A DNA stretch of 64,000 nt, taken from Methanolobus sp. Lineage in GTDB: Archaea > Halobacteriota > Methanosarcinia > Methanosarcinales > Methanosarcinaceae. The DNA lies in contig NZ_JADQBY010000006.1 of NCBI RefSeq assembly GCF_016278385.1, positions 62,001 through 126,000 on the forward strand. The letters run 5' to 3'. The translations under genes were made by a program, and so were the position numbers. Below are positions 7,801-15,251 of the stretch, one piece after another (the first letter of the stretch is position 1; each line of letters begins with the position of its first letter). The notes below the pieces were generated by a model. That model saw only the letters and a program-made list of their open reading frames with translations, searched no databases and was not told the DNA's origin.

Positions 7801-10780
7801 CATCTGCCATTCCCTCAAGCAGGTTCACGATACTTGGTGTGACCTCAAGGTATGATGCACCGATATTGTCCTTACCGCCACCGTGGTTGTAATAGATAAT
7901 AGCGACTTTCTTGTCAGCCTCTTCTTCTGTTCCAAGCTTAGCCTGTGCAATTGTACGTTCAACAAGCCAGTCGATCTGCTCATCGTGACCGATGTATTTC
8001 TCCACAGTGCTGTTGTCAATAGTTATTGTCTCCTTTGCACCGATCATAATCGGATCAATGAGTCCCTCTGTCTCAGGACCGTAGATCCTGAGCATATTTG
8101 TCACAGGCAGAGGTGTGGTGCTTTCTATCCACTCGCTTGTGTTCATATAGCCGTTAAGCACGGCGTTCATTACAGGAACTCCAAGTCCTTCTATGTCAAA
8201 GTAGTTGCCACGGTAGTGGAATGAAACCACTGCATCAACCTTTGTTTCACAGCTGTGGTTGAGGTAGCCGTCAAGATAGTTATTGGCATTTCCATAACAT
8301 GTGACAACATTGACACCATTATTCTCAAAGCCCTCAATGAGCTTGTTAATGGGGTCCATATCATCCGGATAGTAGGAATTATAGAATGTGATACCAACTG
8401 TTGGGGCATTCGCATCAAAAGTATGTCCGTCAGTTCTGTTTGCATACCAGCTGAAATACTCATCAGCATCACCGGTGAAGTATTCCATAGGTGTTGTTGT
8501 CATTGAAGGATGGTAGATGGCACTGTCAAAGCCGGTTGGTTCTTCAACAGTAAGATCGTCACGTTCATAATATTCCTGTGCAAGGTAGAAAATAAGGCTA
8601 TCAAAGTTTGATCCGTCTGAAGATCCACCTGACCAGTATTGTGCAAGATGGGTCTTAAACTCGCTCTGATCTGCAAATTCACCCGGTACGGCATAATTGC
8701 TCTCAGGCAGATAGGTGTTCGAACCTATTACCACAGCACCGTTATCAATTGCATCCTGGACATTATCCTCAAGGATAGCCGCACTCTGGGTGACCATGAC
8801 AATGTAAATTATATCTTCATTGCTCAGGTCAATGTCATCAGGAAGACTGGTTGTGACATAGTAACTGAAGTCAATATTAAGCTCACTGTTGGAATCGATT
8901 CTTTCTTCCAGGGCGATGAATTCATTTTCATATGATGAATAGCCGGTTACAAAGGCGACATTCAGGTGTGGCTCATTTGATGAAGCTACAGCCCTTTTTT
9001 TCATCAGCACTATTTCACTGATCTTGTTGTCACCTTTCTTTCCAATTGTCTTTCCTGAGATGGAAGTTTCATTCATCATTGAGAGAATAGCCTCGTGGTC
9101 AATGTCAGCATTCGTTCTCATCGTAATGTTGCCAATTTCAGCTGGCATTCCGTTTTGGACTGTGACATCTGTTACATTTGTCAGCCAGATTCCTCCCATT
9201 GCTGAACTCCAGTTCACGGCGGACACTGTGTATTCACCATTCCTCATTCCTTCAAACAGGAACTCTCCTTCAGTGTCTGTTGTGGTATCAGCCATGTATT
9301 CTCCGTGCTGGTTTGTTAGTACCAGATCTGAAATTTTGTAATCGCCTTTTTTACCGATGGTCCTGCCTGAAATGTAAGTCTCATTCATCATTGAGAGTAT
9401 TGCATCGTGGTCGATGTCATCGTTACTTCTCATTGTTATGTTGCCGATTTCAACCGGCATTCCGCTCTTAACTGTGACATCTGTTACGTTTGTCAGCCAG
9501 GTTCCTCCCATTGCTGAACTCCAGTTCACAGCTGAGAGTTGGTATTCACCGTAGGGGATATTCTCAAAGATGAAATCACCCAGTTCATTGCTTGTAAGGC
9601 TGAGGAAGTATTCATAGGCAGAACCAGTGCTGTATGAAGTGTTATCAGTTGTATTCTCAGATGTGTCTCCTGTATCATCTGCTGGCTCTTCAGTACTGGT
9701 ATCGTTCTGTTCTTCCTCTTCATCAGATGCAGAAGGTATGTCTGTATATTCACCATCACCTTTTCTCTGAAGCAAAACAACAAGACACTGTCTGGGGTAA
9801 TCTGTTTTCATTACATAGGTCATACCTGATATGGATGACCTGCTAAGCATTCCCAGAATATAGTTCTCATCAATATCCGTTGAACTGCTTACCTTTATGT
9901 TCTGGTTTGTAAGTTCAGTGCCATTAAGTGTTACATTGATAATTCCTTTGTACCACAATTCCTTTTCAGTTGAGTAATTTACTGCAACTACACTGTAGTC
10001 TCCACTTGGGATATCATTAAATGTGTAAATTCCAGTTTCATTCGAGCTTGTATTTGCTATCAACTCTTTTGTTTGCTGGTCAAGGAGGACTACTGTACTC
10101 TCTCTTGGATAGTCCGTTTTCATGACATATGTCATACCTGATATAGATGAGCTGCTAACAAGTCCCAGTACGTAGTTTTCATCTATGTCTGTTGAACTGC
10201 TTACCTTTATGTTCTGGTCCGTAAGGTCGGTACCTGTAAGTGTCACATTGATGATTCCCTTGTACCATAGTTCCTTTTCAGTTGAGTAGTTCACTGCAAC
10301 TATACTGTAGTCTCCATCAGGGATGTCTGTAAAAGTGTATATTCCAGTTTCATCTGAGTTTGTGTCTACTATCAGTTTCTTTGTTTGCTTGTCAAGGAGA
10401 ACTACAGTACTCTCCCTTGGATAATCAGTTTTCATGACATAGGTCATGCCTGAGATAGATGAGCTGTTAAATAATCCATAAATAGAACTGATGTCCACAT
10501 CTGTTGTGCTGTTTACCTTTATGGTTTGGTCTGTTAGGTCTGTACTCTGTAATGTTACATTTTTTATTCCTGTGTACCATAACATCTTCTGCTCAGACCA
10601 GTTCACTGCCACCAGAGTGTAATCTCCATTAGGAATATCTTCTAAAATAAAATTACCATCATAGTTACTGGTTGTATTAGCAATTAGTTTGTAATGGCTT
10701 TCTTCTGCTGATACTACGGTTGTTAGCGATAGTAGTAACAATAAATTTATGAATAATATCAATCTTCTTTTTAGTTGCAT
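4829..10780 (-). CDS. Giant CobN/chelatase-H-like surface protein with C-terminal membrane anchor
   Basis: 1983 residues, complete. Order: signal peptide (1-25, ends TVVSAEE); three carboxypeptidase-regulatory-like beta repeats (about 30-330), each with SGMTYVMKTDYPRE; an acidic Thr-rich linker; two further repeats of the NWSSAMGG type (about 390-600); the CobN-like body (about 615-1850) with DKKVAIIYYNHGGGKDNIGA, a GRHGTVEWLPGKDFG block near residue 1143 and GEGLQAKRRSNAIIIDH; the Cys/His cluster ATCCHHTCGN near 1825; a poly-Ser linker; and a C-terminal hydrophobic helix ending in FVKRKQ. CobN family members bind tetrapyrroles; here the protein is exported and tethered with the CobN part outside. 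It follows the ExbB/DUF2149/DUF2162 genes on the same strand, which suggests a joint transport or dechelation role (inference). Confidence 0.9.
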   Translation of the reverse strand: MQLKRRLILFINLLLLLSLTTVVSAEESHYKLIANTTSNYDGNFILEDIPNGDYTLVAVNWSEQKMLWYTGIKNVTLQSTDLTDQTIKVNSTTDVDISSIYGLFNSSSISGMTYVMKTDYPRESTVVLLDKQTKKLIVDTNSDETGIYTFTDIPDGDYSIVAVNYSTEKELWYKGIINVTLTGTDLTDQNIKVSSSTDIDENYVLGLVSSSSISGMTYVMKTDYPRESTVVLLDQQTKELIANTSSNETGIYTFNDIPSGDYSVVAVNYSTEKELWYKGIINVTLNGTELTNQNIKVSSSTDIDENYILGMLSRSSISGMTYVMKTDYPRQCLVVLLQRKGDGEYTDIPSASDEEEEQNDTSTEEPADDTGDTSENTTDNTSYSTGSAYEYFLSLTSNELGDFIFENIPYGEYQLSAVNWSSAMGGTWLTNVTDVTVKSGMPVEIGNITMRSNDDIDHDAILSMMNETYISGRTIGKKGDYKISDLVLTNQHGEYMADTTTDTEGEFLFEGMRNGEYTVSAVNWSSAMGGIWLTNVTDVTVQNGMPAEIGNITMRTNADIDHEAILSMMNETSISGKTIGKKGDNKISEIVLMKKRAVASSNEPHLNVAFVTGYSSYENEFIALEERIDSNSELNIDFSYYVTTSLPDDIDLSNEDIIYIVMVTQSAAILEDNVQDAIDNGAVVIGSNTYLPESNYAVPGEFADQSEFKTHLAQYWSGGSSDGSNFDSLIFYLAQEYYERDDLTVEEPTGFDSAIYHPSMTTTPMEYFTGDADEYFSWYANRTDGHTFDANAPTVGITFYNSYYPDDMDPINKLIEGFENNGVNVVTCYGNANNYLDGYLNHSCETKVDAVVSFHYRGNYFDIEGLGVPVMNAVLNGYMNTSEWIESTTPLPVTNMLRIYGPETEGLIDPIMIGAKETITIDNSTVEKYIGHDEQIDWLVERTIAQAKLGTEEEADKKVAIIYYNHGGGKDNIGASYLEVTPSIVNLLEGMADDGYDIDSSLIPNKTELVDLMVHQGRNVGTWAPGELEALVKTDEVELIPESTYLSWFNELPEERREEVIETWGEAPGEIMVYTDDSGDKFIVIPTISVSDNVILAPQPTRGWLQNNEVLYHDTELAPHHQYIAFYLWMQHEFDADVMVNMGRHGTVEWLPGKDFGLLSDEWPAIMVGDIPVIYPYVMDGMGEGLQAKRRSNAIIIDHLIPPVVSAGLYGNYSLLSSEITTYQTSLTEDASLNQAHIQEIVNLTLELNLDEQVNVSLAQDNETVEVFLDELGDILDDLKSQSMPYGLHILGEAPEGTALVGMVNSMLGDGFSDQVTAYNTTDSAAIDLLSLVLLDNVSSSDAQTRILGTNDTAIDAELSAAIDYAELLGKADNEIEQVLAAMNGEFISPNLGGDPVLKTETLPSGSNFYAFDELLIPTKEAWEEGKALVDEWLASYYEENGEYPTKVGYILWAGESTRHEGIMEAQILYLMGIEPVWNEDNNEVEDVQVINPSELGRPRIDVIVQISGLYRDTFPMKVELIDKAVRLAYAEGETDEYENHVTLNTDALQVTLNETIQDGNLSLDIAQFRIFGPADRAYGTGMANAVSASDTWENNTELAELYIDKMSFVYGQNIWGHSISDYIELQTGQIVDIDSTVVFENNLNDTQAIFHSRSSSTYGSLDTDDFYQYMGGLYNAITYVSGEAPDAYVVNLQDLSDLEVQTLSTYISNELYARYFNPSWISGMQAHGYEGAREMESFIENLWGWEALDPGLISDDVWNSVYDTYFTDAELSGWLKENNPYAYQAMVSRMTETVRKGNWDASDEALQSLVEEQIKSVNENGATCCHHTCGNFLNQEFVDGIAQTLVEAGEISQAELDSYREILETATTATEISTSTSTKSSSSSSSSSSSSRSELKIVEPSSGSGNQATVSDAGAGEDLDTEASLKSPSEDNYVEGYEMTKESTDQNASSTGTSISGSDILASLLVLAGVGAMYIGFVKRKQ
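8990..10700 (-). repeat. Five N-terminal beta-domain repeats of the anchored CobN-like protein
   Basis: Three units (about 10700-10430, 10430-10110, 10110-9780) repeat IP-GDYSVVAVNYSTEKELWY, SGMTYVMKTDYPR and DENYVLG motifs; units 2 and 3 are close to identical even at the DNA level. Two more (about 9610-9310 and 9310-8990) share NWSSAMGG-WLTNVTDVTV and DAILSMMNET. The first unit lacks the opening strand that the others have, as if the array had been trimmed to join the signal peptide. The pattern points to recent intragenic duplication. Confidence 0.75.
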
Positions 10781-10871
10781 GTTATCACCCGATAGCGTGC
10801 GGGCATTTCAGTTACTTTGCTTGGAGGCGGTACTGAAATGCTCTAGCACTTTCTTTTAATCGTTTATTTTC
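10781..10871 (-). promoter_or_regulatory. Promoter and structured 5' leader of CobN-like gene 2
   Basis: AT-rich promoter sequence (AAAATAAACG, 10862-10871, minus strand) precedes a leader with a perfect 10-bp hairpin, GCATTTCAGT (832-841) with ACTGAAATGC (803-812) of the 10800s. The loop holds GCCTCCAAGCA (10818-10828), 10 of 11 bases identical to the loop motif of the neighbouring gene's leader, although the stems differ in sequence. TATC-GGGT-GATA (10783-10794), carrying the ribosome binding site, follows, then ATG. Different stems around a constant loop is what a structured RNA would show. Confidence 0.6.
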
Positions 10872-10936
10872 CATCCATTTCATTTGAAATAAAAGTTGAT
10901 TTAAAACAAGGCAGCTCGTTCCAAAATTTAAAAAAA

Positions 10937-11299
10937 CTAAGTAGAGGTGGTATTACCCTCCTCTGGCACATAAACAACTCTTCCATCAGCCAGTTTATAG
11001 GCTGTACCCAGGGCTTCACCTTGTCCACCACCGATCTGGTCTGTCATATTCAGGACTTCAATAGGCTGTCCTTCTTCCTTGATGATTATCTTCATATCTT
11101 TCTCACCCGGGTTTTTGACTAGTACTATATCATCGGTGGGACTGAGCAGCTCCGGCAACTGGTATGACATGACCAGTGCCACTAGAAGTGCAACTGAGAA
11201 GACCATGGCGATGTCAAAAAGGTTGGCAACCCCGGTCAGGGGGTTTTGTTCGTCCTCATTATCTATGAGTCCAGTTCGTCTGTATCTTCTTTTCTTCAC
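10937..11299 (-). CDS. DUF2149 protein, ExbD/TolR-like single-pass membrane protein
   Basis: 120 residues. A basic N-terminus (MKKRRYRRTG) is followed by one membrane helix at about 24-47 that starts LFDIAMVF, then an extracytoplasmic domain rich in beta strands (IIKEEGQPIEVL, GRVVYVPEEG). The topology and the acidic residue at the start of the helix (Asp29) match ExbD/TolR, whose intramembrane aspartate carries the proton. The start overlaps the stop of the ExbB-like gene by 4 bases (ATGA), so the two are translationally coupled. Family: DUF2149 (from memory). The ExbD analogy is inference from topology and context. Confidence 0.8.
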   Translation of the reverse strand: MKKRRYRRTGLIDNEDEQNPLTGVANLFDIAMVFSVALLVALVMSYQLPELLSPTDDIVLVKNPGEKDMKIIIKEEGQPIEVLNMTDQIGGGQGEALGTAYKLADGRVVYVPEEGNTTST

Positions 11300-11919
11300 T
11301 CCGCTACCTCCAGGGTATCCAGAACGTAATCTATATCAGCCATGTCCTGCCAGTACCATCTTTTTCTGATTTGGGTTAAAACGTATCCGATAGTTCCGGC
11401 AAACAACCCAATAACAGTTGTAGCAAAAGCTATCATGAGATTGTTGGCAAGCTGTACAATGTCACCCTGTGAAAGACCAATAAGAGCAGGTCCCAGGGGA
11501 ATGAGTGTTCCCATCAGACCAAGCATTGGTGAGATTGTTGCAACGATCCTAGTCTGTTCTAGTCTCTTTGCCATCTTAATCTCATATTCCTGTGACAGCC
11601 ATTCGATGGCTGGTATCATATTCTTTTCAAGATGGTCTGCAGCAGAAACTGCAAAATTTGTAACCATGAAATTCTGCTTGATATTACGCAGTGAGTTTGC
11701 AGCAATTCCAAATTCCTGAGAAGCTACATGTTTTCTGACACTGTTACAGCAGAGTTCCAGATTTTCGATATCACGGTGTCTTTTTGAGTATTCTGAAAGG
11801 AATTCCCCAATTAGCATTAAGGAGAATACCACCAGTAATATCAGAAGGATTATCACCGGGTACAGCAATGAAGCTGAAAATGTGTATAATATACCAAACA
11901 ACGAAGATGTTGCATCCAT
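11296..11919 (-). CDS. MotA/TolQ/ExbB-family proton channel protein
   Basis: 207 residues with three predicted membrane helices (about 15-40, 128-150, 158-185) and a long cytoplasmic stretch between the first two, the ExbB/TolQ layout. The block SPMLGLMGTLIPLGPALIG matches the family signature around helix 2, and ATTVIGLFAGTIGYVL the third helix. In bacteria such proteins form a pentamer around an ExbD/TolR dimer and convert ion flow into work on a distant protein. The upstream DUF2162 stop is two bases away and DUF2149 overlaps the 3' end, so this is the middle gene of a three-gene operon. No TonB- or receptor-like gene is visible. Confidence 0.88.
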   Translation of the reverse strand: MDATSSLFGILYTFSASLLYPVIILLILLVVFSLMLIGEFLSEYSKRHRDIENLELCCNSVRKHVASQEFGIAANSLRNIKQNFMVTNFAVSAADHLEKNMIPAIEWLSQEYEIKMAKRLEQTRIVATISPMLGLMGTLIPLGPALIGLSQGDIVQLANNLMIAFATTVIGLFAGTIGYVLTQIRKRWYWQDMADIDYVLDTLEVAE

Positions 11920-11921
11920 TT

Positions 11922-12596
11922 TTATTGACCTCTTATGTTGTTGAGGGCATAGCCTCCAATTATGAAAATAGTGAATATCAACAATGGGATAATTTCAAAC
12001 TCTCCGCCGCTGTTGAGCATCATATTGAGCTTTTTTGCTTTGATATAGGCAGGAACCACCATTGCTCCAAGAAGATAGAAAATTCCCAAAAACATCATTG
12101 CTGTTCCCAGATCTTCAGGTGTTTTTTTCATCTTCCTGAAAACCCATGTTGATGATATTACTGATATGAAAAAGACAAATCCTACAAGGACCCCGACCTT
12201 CCACCCGCTGACCTCAAGGGTTGAAGCCAGTATCATACAGGATACAAAAAGTGCTGTCAGGCAAACAGGACAGGGTACGGAAATAACAAGGAAAGTCTTC
12301 TTTGAAACGTCAAGTCCACAGTTCCATTTTTTCTGTGTATATATTCCTGCAATAATGAGCACAAGTGCTATGAAAACATGAAGCGCCATCCCAAGATTGG
12401 AAACACTTTCCAGGTATGACTGGTCTACCATTTCAACCAGACTTCCAAGTATTATTGAAATAATGAAATAGCTGCTTGCAAGTATCAGGACATCTCTTCT
12501 TCTGACCGTGGAAAATCCACATCCTACTCCTGTTTTTAAGCCAAATATAAATATGCCTATTAGTATACCAGCTACAGCCGCATAAACGTAATTCAT
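11922..12596 (-). CDS. DUF2162 polytopic membrane protein, putative transporter
   Basis: 224 residues with about seven hydrophobic segments. The N-terminus (AAVAGILIGIFIFGLKTGVG) and the motif VPCPVCLTAL (around residue 108) are the clearest landmarks; the CPVC cysteine pair inside or next to a membrane helix could bind a metal or carry electrons. It is the first gene of the operon with the ExbB-like and DUF2149 proteins. A ribosome site (AAAAAGGAGAA) precedes the ATG at good spacing and a TATA-like TATATATTTG lies near 12620-12635. Substrate unknown; metal ion or tetrapyrrole product is a guess from its neighbours. Confidence 0.75.
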   Translation of the reverse strand: MNYVYAAVAGILIGIFIFGLKTGVGCGFSTVRRRDVLILASSYFIISIILGSLVEMVDQSYLESVSNLGMALHVFIALVLIIAGIYTQKKWNCGLDVSKKTFLVISVPCPVCLTALFVSCMILASTLEVSGWKVGVLVGFVFFISVISSTWVFRKMKKTPEDLGTAMMFLGIFYLLGAMVVPAYIKAKKLNMMLNSGGEFEIIPLLIFTIFIIGGYALNNIRGQ

Positions 12597-13000
12597 GTGA
12601 TTCTCCTTTTTGACGGTTATATATATTTGTTAATGACTAATTACAATGAATTATAACAAGATGCATGTAACTTATATCTTTATAGTAATAATCATTTTTC
12701 ATTATGTGTGTTTGTTTTAAAACTAATATATGCAACATTGTTCCTATACTTAAACATTTCGGATTTGATGTGGCAAAATACATAGCAGTAGCTATAAAAA
12801 TTATCAATGTGTCGAAGCACAACGTATAAAAAAAGTATTATATTTTATAATTTATTATTTGGTTATTTTGCAATAGGTGTTATCCATTCGTAGACCAACC
12901 ACAGATGTCTACAATTTGAATACATAGATGCCACTACTCAATGACATAATAAAACTAAAAATAAAAAAAGACAACCCGTAAAGGGTTGTATATATGAAAA
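12597..13000. other. AT-rich intergenic region between two minus-strand operons
   Basis: About 400 bp. The left part holds the promoter of the DUF2162 operon (TATA near 12620-12635). The right end holds the terminator of the ribosomal operon. Between them I see only very AT-rich sequence with short ORFs that look random. Confidence 0.6.
12952..12990 (-). terminator. Hairpin plus T-run terminator of the eIF2G-eS31 operon
   Basis: ACAACCC (12971-12977) and GGGTTGT (12983-12989) form a 7-bp stem with a five-base loop, ten bases past the eS31 stop. On the minus strand it is followed by CTTTTTTTATTTTTAG, like an intrinsic terminator. Confidence 0.7.
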
Positions 13001-13150
13001 TTATTTCTTGAATTCGGTGTATCCACACTTGCCACAGGAGCGTCTGTCCTTGTGTTCTGCCAGGAAAAATCCTTCTCCACAGCGTGGGCAAGACTGGTGG
13101 GTGCGCTCGATGGAATCGCCGTTGATTTTGTAGTAATCTTTTACTGCCAT
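13001..13150 (-). CDS. rps27ae: Small ribosomal subunit protein eS31 (S27ae)
   Basis: 49 residues starting [12 protein letters not shown]. Two CxxC pairs (SCPRCGEG and [10 protein letters not shown]) make the zinc ribbon of the archaeal eS31 protein, which lacks the ubiquitin fusion of eukaryotes. It is the last gene of the operon, two bases after eS24, and ends before a hairpin terminator. Length and sequence are typical. Confidence 0.93.
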   Translation of the reverse strand: MAVKDYYKINGDSIERTHQSCPRCGEGFFLAEHKDRRSCGKCGYTEFKK

Positions 13151-13152
13151 GA

Positions 13153-13464
13153 TTATTCCTCTGCAGCTTCTTCAACAACTTCTGGCTCAGGAAGCTTGTT
13201 TCTCTCAAGAACGTATGCTTCTTCAACCTGCTTCATGCGGTTTTCATCTTCATAGATCTTAATGTATCCTTTTAGTTCCTGCATACCAAACTCGTTATCC
13301 ATTTTCTGAACGATCAATAGTTCCAATGGTACTGTGAGCATAGCTGCAAGTTTACCTTTCACATCATCTCTTGATGGTGTTGCTCCGTCAAAAGTGACAG
13401 TAATGTTTAATTCACGCCTGTTGAGGAGCGCATTATTTTTATCTTTAATGATTTTGATATCCAT
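13153..13464 (-). CDS. rps24e: Small ribosomal subunit protein eS24
   Basis: 103 residues, starting [18 protein letters not shown] and containing [16 protein letters not shown] and a [13 protein letters not shown] block, all typical of archaeal eS24. The acidic C-terminal tail ([12 protein letters not shown]) is common in the family. The start overlaps the end of the dephospho-CoA kinase gene by 20 bases, so the two are probably coupled in translation. The order kinase-eS24-eS31 is widely conserved in Euryarchaeota. Confidence 0.95.
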   Translation of the reverse strand: MDIKIIKDKNNALLNRRELNITVTFDGATPSRDDVKGKLAAMLTVPLELLIVQKMDNEFGMQELKGYIKIYEDENRMKQVEEAYVLERNKLPEPEVVEEAAEE

Positions 13465-14038
13465 CCAGTTTCCTCCGAATAGTTTCTATTTGTTCTTTAG
13501 AATGGTCCTGCTCATTGAGTATCTCTGTTAACAGGTCCTTCATTTGATCCTTTTTATCTAATGTAATCTTAACAAGTACAACACCTTCGTCTGGCTGTCC
13601 ATAAAGAACAGCTGACCCTTCAGGTGCCATAAGAATCGCAGGCACAGCAGCCAGATCCTCCTCGCCGCGCACAAATATCCTGACATGTTCATCTGTTTTC
13701 AACGCATTTCCTACAGCGTCTATCAGATCTTCGGTTATGACCCCGGCTGGATTGTCAACGGATATTTCGGTGAACCCTTTATGCTTGGTACCTACTACGA
13801 CCCGATATGATGCCGGTTCGCGCTTTGTCCGGTCATCCACTATAAGGATGTCCGGTATTATTCCAAGATTGAGCAAGTGGAATGTAGTAACATCACCCAC
13901 GGATATAAGTTTTGTGGGACTACCAAGATCTCTGGAAAGCTTTTCTATGGTATCGTCGCCTTTTCCTTTGTAAAGACGTCCGAAACTCTCACGAAAACGT
14001 GGGCGAAGTGTATCTGGTAATGTTAAATGAAGGCCCAA
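13445..14038 (-). CDS. GTP-dependent dephospho-CoA kinase (DUF359)
   Basis: 197 residues. The DUF359 family was shown to phosphorylate dephospho-CoA with GTP, the last step of archaeal CoA synthesis. Visible landmarks are [36 protein letters not shown] and [14 protein letters not shown], matching the family along its whole length. The start is a TTG directly after the Spt4 stop, with AAGGTG seven bases upstream. It overlaps eS24 at the 3' end. Its place inside a transcription/translation operon is conserved in archaea and does not itself suggest a role in translation. Confidence 0.9.
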   Translation of the reverse strand: MGLHLTLPDTLRPRFRESFGRLYKGKGDDTIEKLSRDLGSPTKLISVGDVTTFHLLNLGIIPDILIVDDRTKREPASYRVVVGTKHKGFTEISVDNPAGVITEDLIDAVGNALKTDEHVRIFVRGEEDLAAVPAILMAPEGSAVLYGQPDEGVVLVKITLDKKDQMKDLLTEILNEQDHSKEQIETIRRKLDGYQNH

Positions 14039-14224
14039 TTAGCGCACCTTCAATGCGTATTTATCTGCAACCCTTACGTCCATTTTTTTTGCTATCTCTG
14101 AACGTTCCGGATCGATGATTATTACCATCCCGCTCCAGTCAGCACTTAGATTGCTTGAACCGCAAATAGAGCATGTCTGGCCATTGATTATTCGGTGGCA
14201 TTCTCGACAAACCTGTTCACTCAT
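14039..14224 (-). CDS. spt4: Transcription elongation factor Spt4 (RpoE'')
   Basis: 61 residues with a four-cysteine zinc knuckle (CRECHRII...CSICGSSNLS) and the DWSGMVIIIDPERSEIAK core of archaeal Spt4. Spt4 pairs with Spt5 on the RNA polymerase clamp and promotes processive elongation. It follows Rpo7 by 21 bases and abuts the DUF359 kinase gene. Confidence 0.94.
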   Translation of the reverse strand: MSEQVCRECHRIINGQTCSICGSSNLSADWSGMVIIIDPERSEIAKKMDVRVADKYALKVR

Positions 14225-14245
14225 CTAATCTCTCCAATATAATTC

Positions 14246-14812
14246 TTATTCTACTCTCTCTGCAGATGGTCTTCTGGCTTCTTCAAGCCATTCAAATTTA
14301 CCCAGGGAATGCTGGCGCATGGTAAGTCCTATTTTGCTTTCCCTTGGATCCCTTTCATTGATACTCACCGCAACGATACGTGCTCTGATCTTGTCTCCTT
14401 CAGAAAGTGACTTGCCGCCAGCCTTGCTGACAAGCCTTCCATTCTTTCCGTCATACGACATGAAATCATCAGTGACCTGACTCACGTGCAGGAGTCCGTC
14501 CATAGCACCGATACTTATGAAAGCACCGAAATCGACAGTTTCGACAACTTCTCCCTCAATAACTTCCTGGATAGTTGGCACGAACACTATTGCCTCAAAC
14601 TTTGCATCGTAATATACAGCACCGTCGCCTACCAGAATATGGCCTTCACCAATTTCATCAATCTGCGTGATAGCAACTATGGCTCCAATTTCCTTGTCTA
14701 TCCTGCCCTCAAGTTTCCTTCTCAAAGCATTCTTGACATTCTGGTTAACATCCTTGCCTAAAAGATCAGGTGCAACTCGAATTGTGTCGGCAAGTTTCAT
14801 CTTTTTGTACAT
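14246..14812 (-). CDS. rpo7: RNA polymerase subunit Rpo7 (RpoE')
   Basis: 188 residues. The N-terminal part has MYKKMKLADTIRVAPDLLG and the tip domain; the C-terminal S1/OB fold has EVVETVDFGAFISIGAMDGL and LHVSQVTDDF. Rpo7 pairs with Rpo4 to form the polymerase stalk, binding emerging RNA and aiding open-complex formation. GGAG lies eight bases before the ATG. The operon continues into Spt4. Confidence 0.95.
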   Translation of the reverse strand: MYKKMKLADTIRVAPDLLGKDVNQNVKNALRRKLEGRIDKEIGAIVAITQIDEIGEGHILVGDGAVYYDAKFEAIVFVPTIQEVIEGEVVETVDFGAFISIGAMDGLLHVSQVTDDFMSYDGKNGRLVSKAGGKSLSEGDKIRARIVAVSINERDPRESKIGLTMRQHSLGKFEWLEEARRPSAERVE

Positions 14813-14882
14813 GTAACTGACTCCAATAATCCTGTATACTAGTTTAACAACTTATATGATTTTAAACTGATCTATGATTGAT

Positions 14883-15251
14883 CTATGATATTATCTCAAG
14901 TCGGTTTTTCTGCCTCAGACATATGACCGGAACATGTCTTTTTTCCAATCTTTTCCGAAGTCCTATGTCATTTGTGAGTACAGATGCCGAAAGGCCAGTT
15001 GCAAGATCCAGAATGACGTTGTCAGCATGCCCTTCTGCTGTAATGATCTTACATCTGTCTGCCATTGCCCGTGCAACCTTTGCAGCTATTCTGTCTTCGC
15101 CTTTGAGATTTTTAATCAATTTATCCAGTTCATTGATAACAGCTGTAGGGACAATATGTGTGTCATATCCCAGCCTTTTCAGCTCTGTAAAAATATCAAC
15201 ATTGAACTGAACAGGTATCATCAATGCATTGGTATCAATTATTACTTTCAA
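14883..15251 (-). CDS. PIN-domain nuclease, FCF1/UTP24-like
   Basis: 122 residues with a complete PIN core: DTNALM (first acidic residue), INELDKL, and the late acidic pair of [13 protein letters not shown]. The archaeal gene next to aIF2-gamma is the counterpart of the eukaryotic rRNA-processing nuclease FCF1/UTP24, so a role in pre-rRNA processing is likely but not proven. The start is a TTG that overlaps the aIF2-gamma stop (ATTGA), with AGGAG about ten bases upstream, which implies translational coupling. Confidence 0.85.
   Translation of the reverse strand: MKVIIDTNALMIPVQFNVDIFTELKRLGYDTHIVPTAVINELDKLIKNLKGEDRIAAKVARAMADRCKIITAEGHADNVILDLATGLSASVLTNDIGLRKRLEKRHVPVICLRQKNRLEIIS

Noticed and set aside
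1-10780. CobN-like proteins as the cobaltochelatase of B12 synthesis
   Set aside because: Both have signal peptides and one has a C-terminal anchor, so they are outside the cell. No CobS/CobT or ChlD/ChlI partner is near.
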